Numbered from the stretch's first letter, positions 47,096-56,979 are shown. The stretch: 64,000 bases of DNA from an uncultured Eubacteriales bacterium (GCA_902767225.1 CACXGN010000001.1:124001-188000), one strand, 5' to 3'. Notes: generated by a model from the sequence alone, not told the origin. Numbers and translations are program-made.

Positions 47096-47749
47096 ATGGA
47101 CGGAATAATTGCGTCTATCGCGAACCTTATAGGGAATAATTTTATCGCCACCGCGATAGTTTCGTTTTTCCCGCTTATCGAACTTAAAGGCGGAATAGTC
47201 TTCGCAAGGGGTGTGGGATACGGCTTTTTCGAGGCGCTTGGGCTATCTTATCTCGGATCTACCATTGCGTTCTTTCCGGTATTCTTCTTGCTTATCCCGA
47301 TACTGAACTTACTTAAAAAAGCAAAATGGTTCAATAAATTCGTGCTTAAAATCGAAAGTTATATAAACGGAAGGGCAGAAAGATCGGTTAAAAACGGCAA
47401 GGGCGTATCTTCTGAAAAAAGCGCCTTAAAGTTTAAAATGCTTGCGGTGTTTATATTCGTATCTATCCCCCTTCCGATGACGGGTGTGTGGACGGGGACT
47501 GCCATCGCGGTATTTTTAGGGCTTAAATTTAAGGAAAGTATTTTGCCGATCGTTGCCGGAAACCTTATAGCGGGCGTGATAATTTCTCTTCTTGCCGAAC
47601 TTTTTATCGTCATATGGAATATCTCTGCGCTAGACTACGTTTTATGGGCGCTGTTCGGCTTAGCGATAATAATTTTAGTTATAACTATTGTTAAAATCGT
47701 CCGTCAAAAACCGACGGCGGAAAATAAAGGAACAAGCGATAAGGAGTAA
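47096..47749 (+). CDS. Small multidrug export family membrane protein
   Basis: 217 aa. The conserved Phe-Pro-Leu-Ile-Glu-Leu-Lys-Gly-Gly-Ile (~25-34) and Ile-Pro-Leu-Pro-Met-Thr-Gly-Val-Trp-Thr-Gly (~123-133) are the signature of the Sm_multidrug_ex/COG2426 family. About five hydrophobic segments are seen, with a basic cytoplasmic loop near 92-110. The drug-export name comes from early family annotation; transport activity is not demonstrated by sequence. Three bases separate it from the patatin gene. Confidence 0.85.
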   Translation: MDGIIASIANLIGNNFIATAIVSFFPLIELKGGIVFARGVGYGFFEALGLSYLGSTIAFFPVFFLLIPILNLLKKAKWFNKFVLKIESYINGRAERSVKNGKGVSSEKSALKFKMLAVFIFVSIPLPMTGVWTGTAIAVFLGLKFKESILPIVAGNLIAGVIISLLAELFIVIWNISALDYVLWALFGLAIIILVITIVKIVRQKPTAENKGTSDKE

Positions 47750-47752
47750 ACT

Positions 47753-48574
47753 ATGGGTTTATTCGGTTTTTTATTCGGAAGAAAAAAGAAAAAACAGTTA
47801 AAGATCGGTCTTGCTTTGGGCTCGGGTGGGGCGAAGGGTTTTGCAGAACTCGGCGCGCTATCGGCGTTCGAGCAAAATAATATAGCCTTCGACGTGGTCG
47901 CCGGAACGAGCATAGGGAGCATAATAGGCGCTTTTTATGCGGACGGGTATTCTTCGACCGATATAATGGAATTGCTTAAAAAAATAGACTTCGGCGAACT
48001 TGCGAATATGCTCATGATGAAAATCGATACGGCAAAGGTTGCCGAAATTATCGATAAGAACATAGGCGAGAAAAATATCGAAGAGTTAAATAAGCCTTTT
48101 TTCGCGGTGGCTACCGAACTTGATACCGGCGACGAAAAGGTATTTAAAAGCGGTCAGGTGGCTACGGCGCTTTGCGCGTCTTCGAGTTATCCGCCGTTCT
48201 TTAAGCCTGTGATTATAGACGGAAAAAGATATATTGACGGCGCGTTTTCAAACTCCGTTCCCGCGGACGTGTTAAAAGCTGGGGGTGCGGATTACGTTAT
48301 TGCGATAGATTTATCTTCGCACGAACCTAAGAGCGCAAGTATGCTCGATAAGATATTCCCGACCTATAAAGGGAAAATCGAAAAGCCTTGGGAAAAGGGC
48401 TATGAATACGCGGACGTTATGATTCACCCCGATTTAAAAGAGTTTAAGCCCACGTCTTTTACGCAAGGCTCTATAATGTATGAGATAGGCTACCGTGCGG
48501 CGATGGAAAAAATTCCGAAAATAAAAGCGGATATTGAACTTTTGAAAAAAGGAAAGAAAAAACGGGATAAATAA
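47753..48574 (+). CDS. Patatin-like phospholipase (RssA/YchK type)
   Basis: 273 aa. The oxyanion loop Gly-Ser-Gly-Gly-Ala-Lys-Gly (~24-30), nucleophile Gly-Thr-Ser-Ile-Gly (~51-55) and catalytic Asp in Ile-Asp-Gly-Ala (~160) give the full Ser-Asp dyad. The N-terminus has a basic Gly-Arg-Lys-Lys-Lys-Lys stretch likely to sit at the membrane. It is sandwiched between the small-multidrug-export protein and the ComEC-like lipoprotein in a three-gene run. Confidence 0.93.
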   Translation: MGLFGFLFGRKKKKQLKIGLALGSGGAKGFAELGALSAFEQNNIAFDVVAGTSIGSIIGAFYADGYSSTDIMELLKKIDFGELANMLMMKIDTAKVAEIIDKNIGEKNIEELNKPFFAVATELDTGDEKVFKSGQVATALCASSSYPPFFKPVIIDGKRYIDGAFSNSVPADVLKAGGADYVIAIDLSSHEPKSASMLDKIFPTYKGKIEKPWEKGYEYADVMIHPDLKEFKPTSFTQGSIMYEIGYRAAMEKIPKIKADIELLKKGKKKRDK

Positions 48575-48579
48575 TCCTT

Positions 48580-49548
48580 ATGTATTCACACAAAAGAAAG
48601 TTCGCCGTTTTGCTTATCTTGGTTTTTATCTCCTTTTGTTTATTTTTAGGTTGCAAAAGTGCGGACGCGGAAGATAAAAATTTAAACGGCAGTTTTGCTA
48701 TTCGGTTTTTTAGTTTAGGCGACGGCGAGTGCACGGCGATAAGATTTCCCGACGGCAAAAACGCGGTGATAGACTGCGGTGGGGCGGATAAGTCCGACAA
48801 GATAACGTCTTCGCTCGAAGAATTTTTGTCCGGCAAAATCGACTATTTAGTTCTTTCTTCAATAGAAGAAGAAAATATCGGCGCGATTATACCCGTTATA
48901 GATAAGTTTGAAATAGGCACGGCTTTTGTGCCGTATAAAAACGGGATAGAAGAGTTTCCGGTATATTCCGAAGTTTTAGAGAAGTTAAAGTCAAAATCTA
49001 AGGTGCAAAACGCCGAACTTTCATCTTTCGCCATCGGGGAAGATTATTTTATGGGCTTTTTATCGCCCGAAAGTCTTGCCGCCGAAAAGGTGTTAGGTAG
49101 CGGAGCGGACTCCGTTTCAAACAAGGATATTTCGAATCTTTCGCCTATAACTTATTTAAAGTATAAGAATTTTCAGGCGGTATTTTTGGGCGATTCTTCG
49201 GCTGAAAGCCAAAACGAAGTGTATAATAAATTCTTCACGGGAATATACGACTATTATTACAGGGCGGCAGCTATCGATTTAACTGCCGTGAACTTGATTA
49301 AGCTTTCAAATCACGGAAGTTATTCACACTTTTCCGAAAAGTTTTTTACGCAGTTCCGCCCCGATTACTCGGTAATCTCGGTAAGCGGGGTTAACCCTAA
49401 CTCATATCCTTCGACGGCAACCTTAAAAGCGTTATATAAAATCGATCCCGAAACGGAAATATTAAGAACGGACGTTTTGGGAGATATTACGGTTTACGTC
49501 GATAAGGAAAGTAACGTTAAAATAGTAACCGAAAGCAAATTCATTTGA
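48580..49548 (+). CDS. ComEC-C-like metallo-beta-lactamase-fold lipoprotein, degenerate
   Basis: 322 aa. A lipoprotein-type signal ends at Leu-Gly-Cys (Cys25). The mature part matches the beta-lactamase-fold domain found at the C-terminus of ComEC and in free ComA-like proteins: Phe-Phe-Ser-Leu-Gly-Asp-Gly-Glu-Cys-Thr, then Val-Ile-Asp-Cys-Gly-Gly, then Leu-Ser-Ser-Ile-Glu-Glu-Glu-Asn-Ile-Gly where active proteins have HxHxDH. Ser-Asn-His-Gly-Ser retains one His. The main metal-binding cluster is therefore lost. It is the last gene of the 47-49.5 kb run. Confidence 0.82.
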   Translation: MYSHKRKFAVLLILVFISFCLFLGCKSADAEDKNLNGSFAIRFFSLGDGECTAIRFPDGKNAVIDCGGADKSDKITSSLEEFLSGKIDYLVLSSIEEENIGAIIPVIDKFEIGTAFVPYKNGIEEFPVYSEVLEKLKSKSKVQNAELSSFAIGEDYFMGFLSPESLAAEKVLGSGADSVSNKDISNLSPITYLKYKNFQAVFLGDSSAESQNEVYNKFFTGIYDYYYRAAAIDLTAVNLIKLSNHGSYSHFSEKFFTQFRPDYSVISVSGVNPNSYPSTATLKALYKIDPETEILRTDVLGDITVYVDKESNVKIVTESKFI

Positions 49549-49561
49549 TAAATTTTGAAAT

Positions 49562-49597
49562 AAAAAAGGGGTGGCAAAAAGCCACCCCCGTTTTTTA
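49562..49597. terminator. Bidirectional terminator between convergent genes
   Basis: GGGGTGGC and GCCACCCC around AAAAA, with A- and T-runs outside. Confidence 0.86.
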
Positions 49598-50281
49598 TAT
49601 GCTCATTACTGTGATCGAAGCGCCGAGCAAGGTCGCTATCGAATCTGAAGTGTTGTAAATAGCGATATTCGAGTTTGCCGCCGTAACGTTTAATAAAACA
49701 GTTTTTCCGGCTGCCGCAATCTCGCCGGCAACGTTGGTCGCCGAAACCGATTCTCCCGCGATAGCGCTGCCGTTAAGGTAAAGCGAAAGTTCAAGGTTAC
49801 CTGTCGGAACAGAGCCGTTCGCAAAATACGATATAAGATAGTATCCGGTTGTTGGCAGAATAACCGTATTTGCGTTTACGCTCATAGTCGTTCCGCTTGT
49901 CGCCGCGTTTAAGGTAAGCGGAATTATTGCTCCGCTGTCTACCAAAGCGCCCGTGTTAGACGCATATAAAACGTCGTTCGTTCCGCTCTCTCCCTGCGGA
50001 CCTTGGGGTCCCATAGGACCTTGGGGTCCCATAGGACCTTGCGGACCGACAGGACCTTGCGGTCCGGTTGCTCCGGTCGCTCCGGTCGCTCCCGCGGGAC
50101 CTTGCGGACCCGTTGCTCCGGTTGCGCCTGTTGCCCCCGCGGGACCTTGCGGACCCGTTGCTCCGGCGGGGCCTTGCGGACCTATAAGTCCTCTGGGACC
50201 CGTCGCACCCGTCGGCCCCATAGGACCTCTTATTACCGTAACGTTGTTATTGTTATTATTGTTCGAGTTACAACAAAACAT
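49595..50281 (-). CDS. Collagen-like repeat protein with BclA-type C-terminal domain
   Basis: 228 aa. Met-Phe-Cys-Cys and an Asn run (seven consecutive Asn, 7-13) lead to 27 uninterrupted Gly-X-Y triplets (residues 19-99), mostly Gly-Pro-Gln, Gly-Pro-Ala and Gly-Ala-Thr. From residue 100 to the end is a Ser/Thr/Ala-rich beta domain like the C-terminal trimerising domain of exosporium BclA. No signal peptide is present, as for proteins assembled onto the spore from the mother cell. AAAGGAG precedes the ATG. A sigma-K-like promoter lies upstream. Confidence 0.88.
   Translation of the reverse strand: MFCCNSNNNNNNNVTVIRGPMGPTGATGPRGLIGPQGPAGATGPQGPAGATGATGATGPQGPAGATGATGATGPQGPVGPQGPMGPQGPMGPQGPQGESGTNDVLYASNTGALVDSGAIIPLTLNAATSGTTMSVNANTVILPTTGYYLISYFANGSVPTGNLELSLYLNGSAIAGESVSATNVAGEIAAAGKTVLLNVTAANSNIAIYNTSDSIATLLGASITVMSI
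49985..50228 (-). repeat. Tandem 9- and 18-bp repeats encoding Gly-X-Y
   Basis: The collagen region is made of near-identical units. Two adjacent 18-bp copies of GGACCTTGGGGTCCCATA start near 50000, and a longer GCGGGACCTTGCGGACCCGT-type block recurs near 50095 and 50140. Such tracts change length by slippage or recombination. Confidence 0.85.
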
Positions 50282-50308
50282 AAAAAGACTCCTTTTCGTG
50301 CTGTATAT

Positions 50309-50337
50309 TATCTTATGATGATTAAAATATTTTAGTT
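50309..50337 (-). promoter_or_regulatory. Sigma-K-type promoter of the collagen-like gene
   Basis: On the minus strand AAC (complement of 50335-50337), 17 bp, CATAAGATA (complement of 50309-50317). This matches mAC-N16/17-CATAnnnTA. The leader would be about 20 nt, enough for the AAAGGAG site. Confidence 0.55.
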
Positions 50338-50342
50338 ACAGG

Positions 50343-50400
50343 TTGACGAACGTAATAATTCTATGTATAATAAAAGTATGAAAAGTTATACTTTTCATAC
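50343..50400 (+). promoter_or_regulatory. Promoter and 25-bp inverted-repeat operator of the abrB-ABC operon
   Basis: TTGACG (50343-50348), 17 bp, TATAAT (50366-50371). A perfect inverted repeat with 10-bp arms, GTATGAAAAG (50376-50385) and CTTTTCATAC (50391-50400), separated by TTATA, covers the transcription start. Binding there would block initiation; the first operon gene encodes a candidate binder. A mRNA hairpin is the alternative. Confidence 0.7.
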
Positions 50401-50413
50401 GTAAAGGAGAAAT

Positions 50414-50623
50414 ATGGGAAACAACGGTAAGCATTTATTCGGCATATGTAAAGTCGGCGAAAAGGGGCAAATAGTCATCCCGATGAAAGCGAGAGAAGTT
50501 TTCGGCATTAAAACGGGGGATTTACTTGTCGTTTTGGGGGACGAGAAAAAGGGAATAGCCATAGTAAAGGCGGATTTAATATCAGACGCTCTTGACGGTA
50601 TAGACGGTGGTGAACAAAAGTGA
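50414..50623 (+). CDS. AbrB/SpoVT-family regulator
   Basis: 69 aa, a single swapped-hairpin DNA-binding domain: Lys-Val-Gly-Glu-Lys-Gly-Gln-Ile-Val-Ile-Pro-Met-Lys-Ala-Arg (~13-27), Phe-Gly-Ile-Lys-Thr-Gly-Asp (~30-36), then a short tail. Such proteins are transition-state regulators or antitoxins, but the neighbours here are an ABC transporter, so it probably controls that operon. The operator-like repeat at 50376-50400 sits directly upstream. The stop overlaps the next start (GTGA). Confidence 0.88.
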   Translation: MGNNGKHLFGICKVGEKGQIVIPMKAREVFGIKTGDLLVVLGDEKKGIAIVKADLISDALDGIDGGEQK

Positions 50624-51339
50624 TCGAAATAAAAAATCTGACGAAAAGATATAAAAATATAACTGCCGTAAACTGCGTAAATCTAAATATCGAAGAAGGA
50701 AAGATCTTTACTTTTTTGGGTGAAAACGGAGCGGGCAAAAGCACGCTTATAAGTATGATATGCGGGCTGACTTCCATTACGGACGGCGAGATAAAAATCT
50801 TCGGCGAAAAAGTTTATAAAGGTGCCGAAAGCGTAAAAAAATACGTCAGCGTAGTCCCGCAGCAGACTTCGGTGTGCTTAAATCTTAACGTGCGGCAGAA
50901 TTTAGAGTTTATTTGCGAGATTTACGGCTACGGCAAAGAATTAAAAAAACAGAAAGTTCAAAAGATAATGGAAGAGTTAACTCTTACCGAATACGAAAAA
51001 ACGCCCGCTAAAAAACTTTCGGGCGGGTGTCTTAAAAGGCTTTCGATAGGGATGTCGGTTATATCCGAGCCTAAAATCTTAGTTTTAGACGAGCCTACCG
51101 CCAATCTTGACGTGAGAGCGAGAAAGGAACTATGGGAAGTCATAAAAGGGCTTAAAAAAATCGGCACTACGGTAATCTACACGACGCACTATATGGACGA
51201 GGCGGAAGAACTTTCCGACGCTATCGCCGTTATGAGCCGTGGAAAATTGCTGTTTACGGGTAGCGTTAGCGATATTAAAAAAGTTACCGAAAAAGGCACT
51301 CTCGAAGATGCTTACTTAAAAATCACGGAGGGCTTATGA
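50620..51339 (+). CDS. ABC transporter ATP-binding protein
   Basis: 239 aa. Walker A Gly-Glu-Asn-Gly-Ala-Gly-Lys-Ser-Thr (~37-45), Walker B Ile-Leu-Val-Leu-Asp-Glu-Pro-Thr-Ala-Asn-Leu-Asp (~152) and the H-loop His (~190) are intact. The signature is Leu-Ser-Gly-Gly-Cys, with Cys in place of the usual Gln. It begins with GTG, overlapping the abrB stop, and its own stop overlaps the permease start (ATGA). Forms an ABC-2-type exporter with the next protein; substrate unknown. Confidence 0.93.
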   Translation: MIEIKNLTKRYKNITAVNCVNLNIEEGKIFTFLGENGAGKSTLISMICGLTSITDGEIKIFGEKVYKGAESVKKYVSVVPQQTSVCLNLNVRQNLEFICEIYGYGKELKKQKVQKIMEELTLTEYEKTPAKKLSGGCLKRLSIGMSVISEPKILVLDEPTANLDVRARKELWEVIKGLKKIGTTVIYTTHYMDEAEELSDAIAVMSRGKLLFTGSVSDIKKVTEKGTLEDAYLKITEGL

Positions 51340-52079
51340 AAAGAATTTTAGCACTTACTAAACGTAGTTTAACGGAAACGGTTAAAAGCCCGCTTGCGCC
51401 CGTGCTTTGTATTCTTCCGCCTATAGTAATGCTCGTTTTAATGGAATTGCTATTTTCTGGGGTCGGCGGAACTGACGTATTCAAGGTAGAAAGTTTCGTT
51501 CCGGGAATTGCCGCTTTCGGGTATACGTTTACCACTCTTTATATCGCGCTTAACGTTTCGGGGGATAGCGGAGAACAGTTTTTGGTAAGAATTTTAGTGT
51601 CTCCCGTTAAGCCTATCGAATATCTTTCCGCCGTCCTTTTATCCGCCTTACCCATTATGCTGTTCCAAACGGTTTTAATCTATATTACGGGGTTGATATT
51701 CGGTTTGCCTTTCGGCGGCGGATTATTCGTTTCGATGCTTTATAATATTCCGTCTATGCTATTTTATTCTGCATGCGGGCTGTTTGTCGGCGTGCTTGCA
51801 AACACCCAAAAGACCGCCGGACCTATATGCTCGATTATCATAACGGGAACGGGATTGTTCGGCGGGGTATGGATGCCTTTAAAACAGATAGGCGGCGTAT
51901 TTTATAATATCTGTTCGGCATTACCTTTTTATAACGGAATAACTTTGTCTGCGTCTCCGTTTACCGGGGCAAGTGCGCTCGTTCCGTTTTTAATCGTTAT
52001 TGCATACTTTATAGCGGCGTTTTGCCTATCGCTTTTAACATTTAAGTTAAAATACGGAAAATTAATCGCCGCTAAGTGA
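51336..52079 (+). CDS. ABC-2-type transporter permease
   Basis: 247 aa with six hydrophobic segments in the ABC-2 pattern: an early Leu-Ala-Pro-Val-Leu-Cys-Ile-Leu-Pro-Pro-Ile helix, a paired re-entrant-like region with Gly-Leu-Phe-Gly-Gly-Val-Trp-Met-Pro (~172-180), and a final helix before the basic tail. This family exports lipids, polysaccharides, antibiotics or peptides. Tight overlap with the ATPase gene indicates stoichiometric production. Confidence 0.9.
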   Translation: MKRILALTKRSLTETVKSPLAPVLCILPPIVMLVLMELLFSGVGGTDVFKVESFVPGIAAFGYTFTTLYIALNVSGDSGEQFLVRILVSPVKPIEYLSAVLLSALPIMLFQTVLIYITGLIFGLPFGGGLFVSMLYNIPSMLFYSACGLFVGVLANTQKTAGPICSIIITGTGLFGGVWMPLKQIGGVFYNICSALPFYNGITLSASPFTGASALVPFLIVIAYFIAAFCLSLLTFKLKYGKLIAAK

Positions 52080-52095
52080 GAAAAAGGTTTAAACA

Positions 52096-52139
52096 AAAAC
52101 CGTTTTGTGCTACAATATATAGCATAGAACGGTTTTTTA
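52096..52139 (+). terminator. Terminator after the ABC operon
   Basis: AAAACCGTT and AACGGTTTT bound a longer hairpin with inner arms TGTGCTA/TAGCATA, followed by TTTTTTATTTT. A TACAAT (52111-52116) with TTTAAA 17 bp upstream lies inside and could start uvrB. Confidence 0.72.
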
Positions 52140-52190
52140 TTTTGCAGTTAATTTTATATTTATCGGCAATAATAGGTTATATAAGAATTT

Positions 52191-54152
52191 ATGGAATACA
52201 GAGATTTTAAATTAAAATCCAAATTTAAGCCTACGGGCGATCAGCCGCAGGCTATCGAAAAGCTTACCGAAGGCATACGTGACGGATTAAGAACGCAAGT
52301 TCTTTTGGGCGTTACGGGGTCGGGAAAAACTTTCACTATGGCAAACGTTATAGCGAACGTAAACCGTCCCGCGCTTATTATCGCGCACAACAAAACGCTT
52401 GCCGCCCAGCTTTGTAACGAATTCCGTGAGTTCTTTCCGGAAAACCGTGTGGAATTTTTCGTAAGTTACTACGATTATTATCAGCCGGAAGCGTATATTC
52501 CCAGCACGGATACCTATATTGAAAAAGACCTTGCCATAAATGACGAGATAGATAAACTTCGCCACTCCGCCACTTGCTCTCTTTCGGAGAGAAGCGACAC
52601 GATAGTCGTCGCGTCCGTTTCGTGCATATACGGTTTGGGCGCTCCCGAAGAGTATTATAGGCTTGCTTTATCCCTTCGCCCGAACGAAGATATGAGCAGA
52701 GACGAACTTATGAGAAGACTCGTTGCGATACAGTATCAAAGGAACGACCTTGATTTTTCGAGATCGACTTTCAGGGTTCGCGGCGACACGGTGGATATAT
52801 TTCCTTCGTCTAACACCGAAATATTTATAAGAGTGGAATTTTTCGGCGACACGATAGACAGAATTTGCGAAGCCGAATACGTTTCGGGGAAAGTTGTGTC
52901 AGAATTAAAGCACGCGGTGATATTCCCCGCAAGCCACTACGCCGTCGCGCAGGAAAAGATAGGTTTTGCGACAGCCGCGATCGAGCGGGATAAGGAAGAA
53001 GAAGTTAAATTTTTCACCGACAGCGGAAAACTTTTGGAAGCGCAAAGATTAAACCAGCGAACTGACTACGATCTTGAAATGATACGAGAGATAGGGTTTT
53101 GCAAGGGGATAGAAAATTACAGCAGATATTTTGATGGGAGAAGCCCCGGCGAGCCACCGTTTACGCTTTTAGATTATTTTCCGAAAAACTTTATCGTGTT
53201 TATCGACGAATCGCATATGACTATTCCGCAGATAGGCGCTATGTATAACGGAGACAAGTCCAGAAAGACCAGCCTTGTGGAATACGGGTTCAGGCTTAAA
53301 TCGGCGTTCGATAATAGACCGCTTACTTTTAACGAATTCGACGAAAGGGTTGGGCAGATGATATGCGTTTCGGCAACCCCCGCGCCTTACGAACTGGGCG
53401 AAGCGGGGCAAGTTGTGGAGCAACTTATCCGCCCCACCGGGCTTATAGATCCCGAAATTTCCGTCCGCCCGACGAAAAATCAGATAGACGATCTGCTTAT
53501 TGAAATAAACAAGGTGAAAAAGGACGGCGGAAGGGTTCTTATTACAACCCTTACAAAAAAGATGGCGGAAAGCCTAACCGAATATTTAAAAGAAAACGGC
53601 GTTAAAGTCAGATATATGCACAGCGATATAGACACTATGGAAAGGATAGAGATAGTCTCCGCGCTGCGTGGCGGAGAGTTTGACGTGCTTTGCGGCATTA
53701 ACCTTTTAAGGGAAGGCTTGGATATTCCGGAAGTAAAACTCGTCGCCATATTAGACGCGGATAAAGAAGGCTTTTTGCGCAGCGAAACTTCGCTTATTCA
53801 AACGGTCGGAAGGGCGGCAAGAAACGCGGACGGCAGAGTTATTATGTATGCGGACGTTATAACGGGCAGTATGAAGCGCGCGATCGACGAGACTAACCGT
53901 AGAAGATCTATTCAAACGCAGTATAATATTGAACATAACATAACGCCGCAAACCATTGTGAAGGCGGTTAAAAACACGCTTGAAATAACTAAAAAGGCAG
54001 ACAGAACGAAAGACGTTAAAAAGCAAGACATTCCGGACGAGATAGAAAAACTTAAAGGGTTGCTTAAAATAGCGTCCGCTAATCTCGACTTTGAAAAGTG
54101 TATCGAAATAAGAGATACGATAGCGAAACTTAAATTAAAACTGAGAAAATAG
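52191..54152 (+). CDS. uvrB: UvrABC system protein B
   Basis: 653 aa nucleotide-excision-repair helicase-like protein. Walker A Gly-Val-Thr-Gly-Ser-Gly-Lys-Thr (~38-45), the beta-hairpin segment with [10 protein letters not shown] (~92-101), Ile-Asp-Glu-Ser-His (DEAD-type, ~337), Arg-Glu-Gly-Leu-Asp-Ile-Pro (motif VI region, ~507), and the C-terminal UVR motif (~610-650) that contacts UvrC. No proper Shine-Dalgarno precedes the ATG; TATATAAG ends about 6 nt upstream, so a leaderless start is possible. uvrA follows after one base. Confidence 0.97.
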   Translation: MEYRDFKLKSKFKPTGDQPQAIEKLTEGIRDGLRTQVLLGVTGSGKTFTMANVIANVNRPALIIAHNKTLAAQLCNEFREFFPENRVEFFVSYYDYYQPEAYIPSTDTYIEKDLAINDEIDKLRHSATCSLSERSDTIVVASVSCIYGLGAPEEYYRLALSLRPNEDMSRDELMRRLVAIQYQRNDLDFSRSTFRVRGDTVDIFPSSNTEIFIRVEFFGDTIDRICEAEYVSGKVVSELKHAVIFPASHYAVAQEKIGFATAAIERDKEEEVKFFTDSGKLLEAQRLNQRTDYDLEMIREIGFCKGIENYSRYFDGRSPGEPPFTLLDYFPKNFIVFIDESHMTIPQIGAMYNGDKSRKTSLVEYGFRLKSAFDNRPLTFNEFDERVGQMICVSATPAPYELGEAGQVVEQLIRPTGLIDPEISVRPTKNQIDDLLIEINKVKKDGGRVLITTLTKKMAESLTEYLKENGVKVRYMHSDIDTMERIEIVSALRGGEFDVLCGINLLREGLDIPEVKLVAILDADKEGFLRSETSLIQTVGRAARNADGRVIMYADVITGSMKRAIDETNRRRSIQTQYNIEHNITPQTIVKAVKNTLEITKKADRTKDVKKQDIPDEIEKLKGLLKIASANLDFEKCIEIRDTIAKLKLKLRK

Positions 54153-54153
54153 T

Positions 54154-56979
54154 ATGAAAGAATTTTTAACGATAAAAGGTGCGAGAGAAAATAACCTTAA
54201 AAACGTGAATTTAACGATCCCGAGAGATAAACTCGTGGTATTTACGGGGCTATCCGGCAGCGGAAAGTCTACGCTTGCTTTCGACACGATTTACGCCGAA
54301 GGGCAGAGAAGATACGTAGAAAGTTTGTCGAGTTATGCGCGCATGTTCCTTGGGCAAATGGATAAGCCGGACGTGGACTTAATCGACGGATTGTCGCCGG
54401 CGATTTCCATCGACCAAAAAACCACTTCGCATAACCCGAGATCAACAGTTGGCACGGTAACGGAAATTTACGACTATATGCGTCTTTTATTCGCAAGAAC
54501 GGGCGTTCCGCATTGTCCCAACTGCGGAAGAGAAATCGAAAAACAGACGGTCGATCAGATTGCGGATAAGGTGATGTCGCTTCCGGTCGGCACTAAAATT
54601 TTGGTAAACGCACCCGTTGCGCGCGGCAAAAAGGGCGAGTATAAAAAAGAGATCGAATCTTTTAGAAAGAGCGGCTATGCGAGAATAGAAATCGACGGAA
54701 AAATTTTCGACATTAACGAAGAGATAAATTTAGATAAAAACATAAAGCATAATATAAACGTCGTTATAGACAGGCTTATCGTTAAAGAAGGTATCGAAAA
54801 GCGGCTTAACGACAGCCTTGAAACGGCTATAAAACTTGCCGACGGCATAGTTATTATAGAAGAAGTAGATAACGCGGCAAGCACGCTTTATTCTACAAAA
54901 TATTCCTGCCCGAACTGCGGAACGAGTATCGAAGAGATAGAACCGAGACTCTTTTCTTTCAACAACCCGTTCGGCGCGTGTCCGGAGTGCCACGGCTTAG
55001 GCTTTAAAAACGAGATCGACGAGGCGAAGATCGTTAAAGATCCGAACAAAACTTTAAGGGAAGGCGCTATGACCGTTACCGGTTGGAATATCGAGAGCGG
55101 GAAGATAGCCGAAATGAGTTTCGAGTCGCTATCTAAACACTACGGATTTTCTATGGACGTGCCGGTTAAAGACTTGCCGAAGGAAATTTACAATATTATT
55201 CTTTACGGCAGCGGAGACGAAAAGATCCGTATGGAATATAACTTAAAGACCTTTAACACGAGCTATAACGCCAGATGGGAAGGGATAATCCCGAACTTAC
55301 TTAGGCGGTATAAAGAGACGACGAGCGATTATACCAAGGCAGAAATAGAAAAGTATATGACCGTGCGCCCGTGCGGAACGTGCCACGGCAAAAGACTTAA
55401 AAAGGAAGCGCTTGCCGTAACCGTAAACGGCAAAAACATAGTCGAACTTACCGAAATGTCGGTAACCGAATTATTTAACTTTATAGAAAATCTTCCGCTA
55501 ACCGAAACGAATAAAATAATTTCCGCACCGCTTATAAAAGAGATAAAGGCAAGGCTTAACTTTTTGATAGACGTGGGGCTTGGGTATTTAACTCTTTCAA
55601 GGGCGGCGGCAACTCTATCCGGCGGCGAAGCGCAAAGAATAAGGCTTGCAACCCAGATAGGCAGCGGGCTTTCGGGCGTTTTATATATTTTGGACGAACC
55701 GAGCATAGGGCTTCACCAAAGAGATAACGAAAAACTTTTGGGCACGCTCAAAAAGTTGCGCGATTTAGGGAATACCTTAATAGTCGTCGAGCACGACGAA
55801 GACACTATGCGCGCCGCGGACTACCTTGTGGATATAGGCCCCAAGGCGGGCGTTCACGGCGGCGAAGTGGTAGCATCGGGCAGCGTGGAAGATATAATTG
55901 CATGCCCGCGTTCGATTACGGGCGATTATCTTTCGGGCAGAAGAAAAATCGAAGTTCCGACAGAGAGAAAAATACCGGACGGCAGGTGGCTTAAAGTTAT
56001 AGGCGCAAAACAGAATAACCTTAAAGACGTCAGCGTGGATATACCTGTCGGGCTATTCACGGCGGTAACGGGCGTATCCGGCAGCGGAAAAAGTTCGCTG
56101 GTTAACGAGATAATCTATCCCACGCTTGCAAATAGGCTTAACCGAGCAAAAGAAGTTGAAGGGAACTATAAAGATATTTTGGGCGTCGAGCACTTCGATA
56201 AGGTAATTCAGATAGACCAGTCCCCCATAGGGAAAACGCCGAGAAGTAACCCCGCGACCTATACCGGAGTTTTCTCTGCAATAAGGGAACTTTTCGCAGG
56301 CACGCCGGACGCGAAAGAACGCGGATATAAAGCCGGCAGATTTTCTTTCAACGTTTCGGGCGGCAGATGCGAGCATTGCGAAGGCGACGGCGTTATCAAG
56401 ATAGAAATGCACTTTTTGCCCGACGTTTACGTGCCTTGCGAAGTATGCCACGGAAAAAGATATAATAGGGAAACTCTGCAAGTAAGATATAAGGGCAAAA
56501 ATATAAGCGACGTTTTGGATATGACGATAGACGAAGCTTGCGAATTCTTTGAACCCGTAACTTCCATTTATAATAAGATCAAAACCTTGCGAGACGTTGG
56601 CTTAGGGTATATCAAACTCGGTCAGGCGTCCACGACTTTATCCGGCGGAGAAGCGCAAAGGGTGAAACTTGCCACCGAACTTTCAAAAAGAAGCACGGGC
56701 AAAACGCTGTATATTTTAGACGAACCGACCACCGGTCTTCACTCTTACGACGTGGATAAACTCTGCACGGTGTTAAAGCGCTTGCAAGACGCCGGCAACA
56801 CTATTTTGGTGATAGAGCATAATTTAGACGTAATAAAAATTGCGGACTATATTATAGATCTCGGGCCCGAAGGCGGAAACGCAGGCGGCACGGTGATCGC
56901 AAAAGGCACGCCGGAAGAAGTTGCAACCGTAAACGAAAGTTATACGGGGCAGTTCTTAAAGAAAATTTTGAAAAATTAA
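54154..56979 (+). CDS. uvrA: UvrABC system protein A
   Basis: 941 aa damage-recognition ATPase with two ABC modules. First Walker A Gly-Leu-Ser-Gly-Ser-Gly-Lys-Ser-Thr (~31-39) and second Gly-Val-Ser-Gly-Ser-Gly-Lys-Ser-Ser (~640). Zinc modules show Cys-Pro-Asn-Cys-Gly twice in the first half (~120 and ~252), Cys-Gly-Thr-Cys-His-Gly, and Cys-Glu-His-Cys-Glu-Gly-Asp-Gly with Cys-Glu-Val-Cys-His (~738-765) in the second. Leu-Ser-Gly-Gly-Glu-Ala-Gln-Arg signatures occur in both halves. All elements are intact. A terminator follows. Confidence 0.98.
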   Translation: MKEFLTIKGARENNLKNVNLTIPRDKLVVFTGLSGSGKSTLAFDTIYAEGQRRYVESLSSYARMFLGQMDKPDVDLIDGLSPAISIDQKTTSHNPRSTVGTVTEIYDYMRLLFARTGVPHCPNCGREIEKQTVDQIADKVMSLPVGTKILVNAPVARGKKGEYKKEIESFRKSGYARIEIDGKIFDINEEINLDKNIKHNINVVIDRLIVKEGIEKRLNDSLETAIKLADGIVIIEEVDNAASTLYSTKYSCPNCGTSIEEIEPRLFSFNNPFGACPECHGLGFKNEIDEAKIVKDPNKTLREGAMTVTGWNIESGKIAEMSFESLSKHYGFSMDVPVKDLPKEIYNIILYGSGDEKIRMEYNLKTFNTSYNARWEGIIPNLLRRYKETTSDYTKAEIEKYMTVRPCGTCHGKRLKKEALAVTVNGKNIVELTEMSVTELFNFIENLPLTETNKIISAPLIKEIKARLNFLIDVGLGYLTLSRAAATLSGGEAQRIRLATQIGSGLSGVLYILDEPSIGLHQRDNEKLLGTLKKLRDLGNTLIVVEHDEDTMRAADYLVDIGPKAGVHGGEVVASGSVEDIIACPRSITGDYLSGRRKIEVPTERKIPDGRWLKVIGAKQNNLKDVSVDIPVGLFTAVTGVSGSGKSSLVNEIIYPTLANRLNRAKEVEGNYKDILGVEHFDKVIQIDQSPIGKTPRSNPATYTGVFSAIRELFAGTPDAKERGYKAGRFSFNVSGGRCEHCEGDGVIKIEMHFLPDVYVPCEVCHGKRYNRETLQVRYKGKNISDVLDMTIDEACEFFEPVTSIYNKIKTLRDVGLGYIKLGQASTTLSGGEAQRVKLATELSKRSTGKTLYILDEPTTGLHSYDVDKLCTVLKRLQDAGNTILVIEHNLDVIKIADYIIDLGPEGGNAGGTVIAKGTPEEVATVNESYTGQFLKKILKN

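Noticed and set aside
50003..50335. Plus-strand frames opposite the collagen-like gene
   Set aside because: They are the reverse complement of Gly-X-Y repeats and give repetitive Arg/Thr or Pro/Val strings without family features.
52088..52116. TTTAAA-17-TACAAT as the uvrB promoter
   Set aside because: It lies within the terminator hairpin of the ABC operon and has a weak -35; mentioned but not called as a feature. No LexA-type box was found nearby.
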